A stretch of 7,770 bases of DNA from Betaproteobacteria bacterium (lineage in GTDB: Bacteria; Pseudomonadota; Gammaproteobacteria; Burkholderiales; SG8-39), in contig JAABRB010000158.1 in NCBI GenBank assembly GCA_011391185.1, positions 1 through 7,770 of the forward strand, in the 5' to 3' direction. The notes below the pieces were generated by a model, which did no database searches, had not been told where the DNA came from, and was given only the letters and a program-made list of their open reading frames with translations. Both the position numbers and the translations under genes were made by a program. The first letter of the stretch is position 1. Each line of letters opens with the position of its first letter. This document shows positions 1 through 7,770 of the stretch, piece by piece.

Positions 1-28
1 CGGGCACCCCTCCTTGAAAAGGAGGGGA
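1..28 (-). repeat. Partial palindromic repeat unit, inverted orientation, cut by the window start
   Basis: A perfect hairpin of 8-base arms (7-14 and 20-27, loop TGAAA) is preceded by CGGGCA. The same 28 bases recur exactly at 210-237, where they form the end of a longer unit, so this copy is probably the end of another such unit whose start lies outside the window. There is no T-run, so it is not a classical intrinsic terminator on either strand. Confidence 0.7.
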
Positions 29-44
29 TGGTAGGAATCTTTTT

Positions 45-136
45 CCCCTCCTCGAAGAGGAGGGGTGGTTGCGAAGCAACCGGGGTGGCATCCCCTCCTC
101 GAAGAGGAGGGGTGGTAGCGAAGCAACTGGGGTGGT
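45..136 (+). repeat. Two tandem REP-like units, each with a double hairpin
   Basis: Two near-identical units lie at 45-88 and 92-136. Each starts with a perfect 9-base-arm hairpin around a GAA loop (45-53/57-65 and 92-100/104-112). A second, smaller hairpin, also with a GAA loop, follows: arms 67-72 and 76-81 are perfect in the first unit, and the second unit's equivalent at 114-128 is imperfect. Each unit ends in GGGGTGG. Conserved sequence, two stems and clustering next to the 3' end of a gene are typical of REP/BIME-type intergenic repeats. No coding potential is visible. Confidence 0.75.
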
Positions 137-161
137 GTTCCAGAGCCCTTACCGAAGCCTC

Positions 162-237
162 AACCACCCCGCCCAGGTGGGGACGAAGGGGCCCCACCCC
201 CTTCGTGCGCGGGCACCCCTCCTTGAAAAGGAGGGGA
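162..237 (-). repeat. REP-like unit in inverted orientation with an enlarged inner hairpin
   Basis: Read on the minus strand this has the same layout as the units at 45-136: an outer hairpin (arms 216-223 and 229-236), an inner hairpin, then CGGGGTGGTT (171 down to 162). The inner part is longer than in the plus-strand units and contains a stem of 184-191 with 198-205. With the two plus-strand units it makes a tail-to-tail arrangement like a BIME or REPIN. It ends about 85 bases from the nirS stop codon and could stabilise the 3' end of the nirS transcript. That role is an inference. Confidence 0.6.
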
Positions 238-321
238 GACGACATGGCTACGCCAGCCGCATCCGCGGCCAAAAGAAACGGGGGCCGCAGCCTCCGCTTC
301 GTTCGGACTTACCGCCTGCGT

Positions 322-2194
<1,873 letters not shown>

Positions 2195-2207
2195 TGTGCC
2201 CCCACAG

Positions 2208-2224
2208 TCGATTGTTGAAATCGA
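2208..2224. other. Short inverted repeat between nirI and nirS
   Basis: TCGATT-GTTGA-AATCGA, 6-base arms with a 5-base spacer, lies just after the nirI stop codon and about 28 bases upstream of the centre of the nirS FNR-type box. It has no T-run, so it is not an evident terminator. It may be a second protein-binding site or chance. Confidence 0.3.
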
Positions 2225-2242
2225 GCGCGGCAGCCAGGCGCG

Positions 2243-3907
2243 TCAGCGCGAATCGCGCGAGCGCGTCTCCTCGGTCTCGTCCAGTCCCATCGGCCCGGCG
2301 TGCGGCTCCATGGCGTGCACCATCTCACGCGCGCGCGAGGCACGTTCGCGCCGCTTCATGCGTTCGATCAGCGGCATGCATTTGCGCTCATTGTAATAGG
2401 TGACCTGGCAGTCGAGGCAATAGTGGCACTCGTTCGCGTTGATCTCGCCGGTCTGGCGGATTGCGCGCACCTCGCATTCGCTCGCGCAGGTCTGGCAGGG
2501 TCGGCCACACTCCTTGCGACGCCGGAGCCACCAGTCGAACACGCGAAAGCGCCCGGGAATCGCCAGTGCCGCCCCGAGCGGGCAGAGATACTTGCAGAAG
2601 AACTTGCGGTTGAACGCGGCCACGACCAGCAGCGCGCCCGAATAGAGCACGAACGGCCATTCGCGCAGGAAATGCAGCACGATCGTGGTCTTGAATGGCT
2701 CGATCTCCGCGTAGCGCGCCGCCTCGACGAGCGATTGCAGCGACACGCCGAAGAGCATGATGAGGACCAGGTATTTCACTGCCGATAGCCGCTCGTGCAC
2801 GACGTCGGAGAACTCGAGCTGCTTCACGCCGAGCCGCTGCGCGAGCTGGTTGCCGAGCTCCTGGAGCGCGCCGTAGGGGCAGAGCCAGCCGCAGTACACG
2901 CCCCGCCCCCACAGGAGCAGCGTCAGCGCCACGAAGCCCCACAAGATGAAGAGCATCGGGTCGATGAGGAAGTTTTCCCACTGAAAGTTGCGCATCGCCG
3001 CGTGCAGGAACGTGAGCACCTGCATGACCGAGAGCTGGGCAAGCGCGTACCACCCGATGAAGAACAGGGTGAAGAGCAGGAACCCCCGACGCACGTACCA
3101 GAGCAGCTGCGGGCGCCGGGCCAGCCAGTCCTGGAAGACGAGAATGAGCGAAAGCACGCCGAGTCCGACGAGCAGCAAGGCGATCGAGACCTTGCGATCC
3201 CGCCAGACTTCCATCCACAGCGGCTCTTCCGATGGCTCGGCGACGCCGCGGACCGCGGAAGCGTCCCGGCTCGCCGGCATGCGCGCCGGCGCCGTGGACG
3301 ACGCGGTGCCCGCATCCGCCACGGAAGGCACGGCGCGCGGCGCGGCACCGCCGGGTCGGAGCCCGCGTGATTCGGCGACTCGGCGCACCGATTTCGTGAT
3401 CGTCGCGTTCTGCACCATCACGGTGATGGTTGCGCCGGAGATCGCATCCACCGTGACATGGCCGGGGCGCGGCGCGCCGACCGCGATGGGCTCGAACACG
3501 GACTTGCCGCGGTACTGGTCGGTGAAGGCCCGGAGCCGCGCCTCGCTGATGCCCACGGCCAGAATGGGCTCCTCGTGATGCACGATCGCGATCCCGGTGA
3601 TGCGTCCGGAGAGATCGAACCCGACCAGCGTATTGATGGGCCTGCCGGAATACGCCGGAATCTGGACCACGTCGTTCGTCAGGAAGAGATACCCCTGCAA
3701 CCGGTCGCCGCGATACGCCGGCGCTGCCGGCGGCACGCCCTCGAAGGCGCCGAACCGGTCCGCCTGAGGGAAGAACGCGCGGGCCTGCGGATAGAGCGTC
3801 GCAGCGTCCTCGGCACGCGCCGCGCCCGCCTGCGCGCAGGCGAGGAGCAGCGTGGCCACGAGCGTCGTGATGAAGCGCGCGATGAGCTTGAACAGGGGGA
3901 CGGCCAC
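2243..3907 (-). CDS. nirI: NirI/NosR-family membrane flavo-iron-sulfur protein, short form
   Basis: Membrane electron-transfer protein of the NosR/NirI family; NirI is needed for nirS expression in Paracoccus. 554 residues in order: signal peptide (about 1-32); periplasmic FMN-binding domain (about 65-180) with covalent flavin motif SGATIT at 157-162, Thr162 the expected acceptor; Ala/Pro/Ser/Arg-rich linker (about 183-230); five probable membrane segments (about 241-259, 274-296, 313-333, 378-394, 418-432); two CxxxCP motifs, C339/C343 and C438/C442; and a C-terminal ferredoxin-like part with C467, C471, C474, C478 and C494, C497, C500, C510. NosR proteins usually exceed 700 residues, and here only a short linker separates the FMN domain from the first helix. 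Start: GTG at 3907, since an in-frame TGA immediately precedes it and later starts would destroy the signal peptide; the ribosome site is weak. Its place directly upstream of nirS favours NirI over NosR. Confidence 0.85.
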   Translation of the reverse strand: MAVPLFKLIARFITTLVATLLLACAQAGAARAEDAATLYPQARAFFPQADRFGAFEGVPPAAPAYRGDRLQGYLFLTNDVVQIPAYSGRPINTLVGFDLSGRITGIAIVHHEEPILAVGISEARLRAFTDQYRGKSVFEPIAVGAPRPGHVTVDAISGATITVMVQNATITKSVRRVAESRGLRPGGAAPRAVPSVADAGTASSTAPARMPASRDASAVRGVAEPSEEPLWMEVWRDRKVSIALLLVGLGVLSLILVFQDWLARRPQLLWYVRRGFLLFTLFFIGWYALAQLSVMQVLTFLHAAMRNFQWENFLIDPMLFILWGFVALTLLLWGRGVYCGWLCPYGALQELGNQLAQRLGVKQLEFSDVVHERLSAVKYLVLIMLFGVSLQSLVEAARYAEIEPFKTTIVLHFLREWPFVLYSGALLVVAAFNRKFFCKYLCPLGAALAIPGRFRVFDWWLRRRKECGRPCQTCASECEVRAIRQTGEINANECHYCLDCQVTYYNERKCMPLIERMKRRERASRAREMVHAMEPHAGPMGLDETEETRSRDSR

Positions 3908-3963
3908 TCATGGCATCCGGAAAATGGCAGACGCTATTGGAGTCGCCGGGGCGCCGCATGCCT

Positions 3964-3977
3964 TTGACTTGAATCAA
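3964..3977 (-). promoter_or_regulatory. FNR/DNR/NNR-type box for nirI
   Basis: TTGAC-TTGA-ATCAA, flanked by T and A, has one mismatch to the FNR consensus. Its centre (3970.5) lies 63 bases from the nirI start codon, so a -41.5 placement would put the transcript start near 3929 with a leader of about 22 nucleotides. The -10 on the minus strand near 3939-3931 is poor (CAATAG or TAGCGT). Confidence 0.65.
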
Positions 3978-4008
3978 ACCCGCCCCCTTCGTGTCCGGGA
4001 CCGCGCCT

Positions 4009-4050
4009 TTGACGCTGATCAAAGTCGCCGCCGGTGACCCCACATAGATT
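4009..4050 (+). promoter_or_regulatory. nirE promoter with FNR/DNR/NNR-type box
   Basis: TTGAC-GCTG-ATCAA at 4009-4022 has its centre (4015.5) 32 bases from the centre of a -10-like TAGATT at 4045-4050, matching a class II activator site at -41.5. The expected transcript start is near 4057, giving a leader of about 37 nucleotides. The -10 is embedded in an inverted repeat, CCCACA-TAGAT-TGTGGG (4039-4055). Confidence 0.7.
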
Positions 4051-4093
4051 GTGGGCACAAGCCCGGCAAACGCCGGCAGGCAAGGAGACCCTG

Positions 4094-5011
4094 ATGCGCG
4101 AGGCAAAGAAGGACGGAATCGCCGCATCGCCCGGGCAGTCGGATTGCGCTGCCGATTCCGCGTCGCGCGTGCCCGCGCGCAGGGGCAGCCGCGCGGCGAA
4201 TCGCGGTAATGGCGTCGCAGGCGAGCTCGAGGCGGGAATCGTGTATCTCGTCGGCGCGGGCCCCGGCGACCCGGAGCTCCTGACGCTGAAGGCTGCGCGA
4301 CTGCTCCAGCAGGCCGACGTGTGCGTCTACGACCATCTCGTCAGCAACGACGTGCTTCGGCTCGTGCGCCGCAACGCGGAGCTGATCTATGCGGGCAAGG
4401 AGAAGTCCAACCACGCGCTGCCGCAGCAGGACATCAATGCGCTCATGGTGGCGCTCGCACGCAGGGGCAAGCGCGTGCTGCGGCTCAAGGGCGGCGATCC
4501 GTTCATCTTCGGGCGCGGCGGCGAGGAGATGCAGTTCCTCGCCGAGCACGGCGTTCCCTTCGAAGTCGTGCCGGGTGTCACCTCGGCAAGCGGCGCATCG
4601 ACCTATGGCGGCATACCGCTCACCCACCGCGACTACGCGCAAGCCTGCGTGTTCGTGACCGGCCACCTCAAGAACGGGACCTGCGAGCTCGACTGGGAAA
4701 TGCTCGCGCGGCGCGGTCAGACCGTCGTGATCTACATGGGCGTGGGCCAGATCGAGGAGATCTGCGAGCAGCTCAAGGCGCATGGGCTGCCCGGCGACTG
4801 GCCGGCAGCGGCCATCGAGCGCGCCACCACGCCGAAGCAGCGCGTGGTATCAGGCACCCTCACCACGCTGCCCGGTCGAATCGCGCATGCGGCCCTCAAG
4901 CCGCCGGCGCTGATCGTCGTGGGCGAGGTGGTGAAGCTGCGCGGCGAGCTCGGCTGGTTCGACACCGACGCCGAGAATCTGATCACGCATCCCGAGCCGG
5001 CGCACGCTTGA
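4094..5011 (+). CDS. nirE: Uroporphyrinogen-III C-methyltransferase (NirE/CobA, SUMT)
   Basis: Cytoplasmic S-adenosylmethionine-dependent enzyme that methylates uroporphyrinogen III at C2 and C7 to give precorrin-2, the branch-point intermediate for heme d1, siroheme and cobalamin. 305 residues. The core (about 47-292) shows VGAGPGDPELLTL (53-65), GGDPFIFGRGGEE (133-145), VVPGVTSASG (158-167) and GIPLTHRDYA (173-182), all SUMT hallmarks. There is no fused siroheme synthase (CysG) or HemD domain. The first ~45 residues are an Arg/Ala/Ser-rich extension of no recognised domain. Start: ATG 4094 has AAGGAG (4082-4087) six bases upstream, and the predicted transcript start near 4057 excludes the earlier in-frame ATG at 4034. 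Divergence from nirI-nirS with a shared type of regulatory box points to heme d1 supply, hence nirE. The sequence alone would also allow a cobA role. Confidence 0.9.
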   Translation: MREAKKDGIAASPGQSDCAADSASRVPARRGSRAANRGNGVAGELEAGIVYLVGAGPGDPELLTLKAARLLQQADVCVYDHLVSNDVLRLVRRNAELIYAGKEKSNHALPQQDINALMVALARRGKRVLRLKGGDPFIFGRGGEEMQFLAEHGVPFEVVPGVTSASGASTYGGIPLTHRDYAQACVFVTGHLKNGTCELDWEMLARRGQTVVIYMGVGQIEEICEQLKAHGLPGDWPAAAIERATTPKQRVVSGTLTTLPGRIAHAALKPPALIVVGEVVKLRGELGWFDTDAENLITHPEPAHA

Positions 5012-5124
5012 GCCGGGAGGGACTCGGCCCCGGCCCCGATGGTGCTGCGATCTACCGCCGCGCGGGCCCCTTGAATTGACGATTTTTGCCCGGCGATTCC
5101 AGCCGGGTACCGCCGCGCCCTGGA
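5012..5124. other. Non-coding stretch after nirE
   Basis: No gene is supported. Two GC-rich inverted repeats are present: GCCGGG/CCCGGC at 5012-5017 and 5029-5034, and CCCGGC/GCCGGG at 5089-5094 and 5102-5107. Neither is followed by a T-run in the useful direction. The first could weakly terminate nirE but is not convincing. Confidence 0.4.
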
Positions 5125-5293
5125 TGTAAAGCGTCAGGAGGTTGCATCTAGGCCAGTCGGGCGCCTCCGCGGGTGGGCCTCGCTCGGTCGGCTCAGGTGT
5201 CCACCCTCCCGGTTGCTCGCGGATGCGTCCGATGACACCCGGATCATCGATCAGGGCGATGACCCGCATCGGCCCCTTGCATTTTTCGATGCA
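5125..5293 (-). pseudogene. Remnant of the C-terminus of an IS91-type transposase
   Basis: The minus-strand frame reads KCKGPMRVIALIDDPGVI, then a conserved Trp (GGWTPEPTERGPP), then APDWP and an LT-rich end. From memory this is the C-terminal tail of IS91-type zinc-ribbon/Y1 transposases common in betaproteobacteria, which typically run CPKCxGPMRVIALIDDP, LGxW, P-rich, DWP, LTYHPVPDIA and stop. Here the Cys-x2-Cys has become Cys-x3-Cys, the GRILEHLG-like stretch has decayed to GRIREQPGG, and the final LTYHPVPDIA and stop are lost, probably by a frameshift near 5125-5132. The catalytic domain is absent. It is a dead fragment lying between the nir block and the ABC transporter block. Confidence 0.6.
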
Positions 5294-5297
5294 GTAG

Positions 5298-5438
5298 GTC
5301 ATTGCGCACGCGCTGCGCCACGGTAGCGTGCCGCTCCCCGCGTTCGCGCCCGAGCGTCTGCGCGCCGCCGCGACGCGCGCGCTGCTGGAGCGGCTCTGGC
5401 GGCTCGAGCGCGATCCGGCGGGTTCGCTCTCGATCTGA
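5298..5438 (+). pseudogene. Orphan 3' end of an unrecognised gene
   Basis: An open frame of 46 codons runs from just after a TAG (5295-5297) to TGA at 5436-5438. It has strong GC bias at third positions and a plausible protein-like end (ALLERLWRLERDPAGSLSI), unlike random intergenic sequence. It has no start codon with a ribosome site at its left end, where it abuts the transposase remnant, so I read it as the C-terminus of a gene truncated by the rearrangement. I do not recognise the family. It could alternatively be chance in GC-rich DNA. Confidence 0.4.
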
Positions 5439-5459
5439 GCGGCAGGTGCACCGCAGCAT

Positions 5460-5487
5460 TTGACAGACCGTAGTTCGCGGCTAGCAT
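5460..5487 (+). promoter_or_regulatory. Sigma70-like promoter of the ABC transporter genes
   Basis: A perfect TTGACA -35 (5460-5465) is followed after 16 bases by TAGCAT (5482-5487), a four-of-six match to TATAAT. The predicted transcript start is near 5495, leaving a leader of about 28 nucleotides before the GTG start at 5523. No FNR-type box is present here, in contrast to the nir genes. Confidence 0.55.
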
Positions 5488-5522
5488 TGCTGTGCCCACG
5501 CGCACCGCATGGGGGGAGGAAG

Positions 5523-6517
<995 letters not shown>

Positions 6518-6521
<4 letters not shown>

Positions 6522-7492
6522 GCGAAGTGCTCCTCGAGGTCGACAACCTGGTGAAGCATTTCGCGGTCGGCGGCGGCATGTTTTCCGGCGCCCCCGGGCA
6601 GGTGCGCGCGATCGACGGCATCAGCTTTACGATCCGGCGCGGCGAGACCCTCGGCCTGGTGGGCGAATCGGGCTGCGGCAAGACCACCACCGGGCGCTGC
6701 ATCCTGCGGCTCGAACGCCCCACCAGCGGGCGCATCCTGTTCGAGGGCGTCGACCTGGCCTCGCTCGACGACGCCGCGCTGCGCGCGGTGCGGCGCCGCA
6801 TCCAGGTCATCTTCCAGGACCCCTACTCTTCGCTCAACCCGCGCATGACCATCGGCCAGATGCTCGCCGAGCCGCTCGAGGTGCACGGCATCGTGCGCGA
6901 AAAGGCAGCGCGCGCGGAGCGGGTACGCGAGCTCCTTGCCCAGGTCGGGCTGCTGACGCAGCAAGCGGGGCGCTACCCGCACCAGCTTTCGGGCGGGCAG
7001 CGCCAGCGCGTCGGCATCGCGCGCGCGCTCGCCATGGAGCCCGCGCTCATCGTATGCGATGAGCCGGTGTCGGCACTCGACGTGTCGATCCAGGCGCAGA
7101 TCATCAATCTGCTCGAGGACCTGCAGAGCCGCTTCGGGCTGACGTACTTGTTCATCGCGCACGACCTGTCGGTGGTGCGCCACATCTCGGACCGCGTCGC
7201 CGTGATGTATCTCGGCAAGATCGTCGAGGTCGCCGACCGCGGCCCGATCTACGAGAGGCCGCTGCACCCGTACACCCGGGCGCTCCTGTCGGCGGTGCCG
7301 ATCCCGGACCCGGGGCTCGAGGCGAGCCGCGAGCGCACCGTGCTGCGTGGCGAAGTGCCGAGCCCCCTCAACCCGCCCTCCGGGTGCGTGTTCCACCCGC
7401 GCTGCCCGATCGCGGTCGAGCACTGCAGTGCGCAAGCGCCGCCCCTCAGGGAAATCCGCCCGGGGCACTGGGCAGCGTGCCATCTTGCTTGA
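6518..7492 (+). CDS. Peptide/nickel-type ABC transporter ATPase, OppF/DppF-like
   Basis: Second ATPase of the same importer, expected to form a heterodimer with the D-type subunit. 324 residues: Walker A GESGCGKT (49-56), Q-loop Gln100 ([11 protein letters not shown]), signature LSGGQ (157-161), Walker B LIVCDE (177-182), switch His215, and a C-terminal extension with four cysteines (C290, C296, C303, C321) spaced almost exactly as in the partner. An insert after the first strand ([11 protein letters not shown], 18-28) is usual for F-type subunits. Start: ATG 6518, overlapping the preceding stop, with AAGGAG at 6504-6509; the earlier in-frame ATG at 6476 would overlap the upstream gene by 46 bases and lacks the family N-terminus. 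No frameshift or missing motif is seen. Confidence 0.93.
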
Positions 7493-7525
7493 CAGAAGGC
7501 AATTATCTCCATTAACTAGCGTTAA
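7489..7525 (+). promoter_or_regulatory. Possible internal promoter with operator-like inverted repeat
   Basis: A perfect TTGACA (7489-7494) overlaps the stop codon of the F-type ATPase gene. After 17 bases comes TTAACT (7512-7517), only a three-of-six match to the -10 consensus. The -10 overlaps an inverted repeat, TTAAC-TAGC-GTTAA (7512-7525). A separate promoter would let the solute-binding protein be made in excess of the ATPases, as is common for importers. Confidence 0.35.
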
Positions 7526-7594
7526 CCGGCGGAGTACAGAGCCGGAGTACCATTCATCGCAGGGGGTCCCGTCACATCGAGGAGGAGGTGCATC

Positions 7595-7770
7595 ATGGTG
7601 CAACGACTCGCGGGTTTGCTGGCCCTTGCGGCCGGTGCGTTGCTCGCTTTCCCGCTGCAGGCCCAGACACCACGCTCCGGCGGCGAGCTTGTGTTCCCGG
7701 TACCTTCCGAGCCGCCCTCGTACGACGGGCACCGTGAGGAGACTTTCGGCCTGATCCACCCGGTGGCGCC
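7595..7770 (+). CDS. Solute-binding protein of the peptide/nickel ABC transporter family (family 5), 5' part only
   Basis: The first 58 codons of a periplasmic binding protein, cut by the window end. A Sec signal peptide (about 1-23: MVQRL, then a Leu/Ala core, ending LQA before QTP) is followed by SGGELVFPVPSEPPSYDGHREETFG, which resembles the mature start of family 5 binding proteins (GGxLxxxxxxxPPSxDxH). Start: ATG 7595 with GGAGGAGG at 7581-7588, six bases away, a strong ribosome site. Position after the paired ATPases supports its being the substrate receptor of the same importer. The ligand cannot be inferred. The stop and most of the protein lie beyond position 7770. Confidence 0.85.
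   Translation, partial: MVQRLAGLLALAAGALLAFPLQAQTPRSGGELVFPVPSEPPSYDGHREETFGLIHPVA

Noticed and set aside
1..237. CRISPR array
   Set aside because: The repeats are palindromic, differ in orientation, and are not separated by regular-length unique spacers; no cas gene is present.
265..288. Intrinsic terminator for nirS (GCGGCC/GGCCGC stem)
   Set aside because: The stem is only 6 bases with a 12-base loop and no following T-run on the minus strand.
2388..4127. Long minus-strand open frame overlapping nirI in another frame
   Set aside because: It is Arg/Ala/Pro-rich with no family motif, and the overlapping nirI frame carries all NirI/NosR hallmarks.
5089..5107. Intrinsic terminator between nirE and the scar (CCCGGC/GCCGGG stem)
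   Set aside because: The T-run lies before the stem on the plus strand, and on the minus strand the stem is followed by A's, so neither direction gives stem then U-run.
5509..5511. ATG as start of the D-type ATPase
   Set aside because: It is out of frame with the ATPase reading frame; the in-frame GTG at 5523 fits the family N-terminus.

Overview
The window is GC-rich proteobacterial DNA, most likely from a betaproteobacterial denitrifier. This rests on high third-position GC, the protein families present, and a transposase scar of a type I associate with Burkholderiales and relatives. No rRNA, tRNA or taxonomic marker is present, so the placement is an inference.

Left block (1-5011), denitrification. 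Positions 1-237 hold a mosaic of palindromic repeats in both orientations, lying just past the 3' end of nirS. nirS (cytochrome cd1 nitrite reductase) and an upstream nirI/nosR-like membrane flavo-iron-sulfur protein lie in tandem on the minus strand. nirE (uroporphyrinogen-III C-methyltransferase, first committed step toward heme d1) diverges from nirI on the plus strand. Each of the three genes is preceded by one FNR/DNR/NNR-type box of the same form, TTGAC-N4-ATCAA on the plus strand. The nirS and nirE boxes sit where a -41.5 activator site should be relative to a plausible -10. The three genes would then respond together to low oxygen and nitric oxide: NirS reduces nitrite to NO in the periplasm, NirE feeds synthesis of its d1 cofactor, and NirI is presumably needed for NirS expression or maturation. 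The other d1 genes (nirF, D, L, G, H, J, N) are not in the window.

Scar (5012-5459). No intact gene is present. It holds a decayed C-terminal piece of an IS91-type transposase on the minus strand, abutting a short open segment on the plus strand that reads like the last ~46 codons of an otherwise missing gene. This looks like a rearrangement boundary between the two functional blocks.

Right block (5460-7770), a peptide/nickel-family (Opp/Dpp) ABC importer on the plus strand. A sigma70-like promoter precedes two ATPase genes, D-type then F-type, joined by an ATGA overlap. After a 102-base gap with its own promoter-like signal and inverted repeat comes the start of a family 5 solute-binding protein, cut by the window end. 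The permease genes are presumably just beyond it.

I see no wholly new system. The points most worth checking are the short NirI, the uniform regulatory boxes, the repeat mosaic and the transposase scar.
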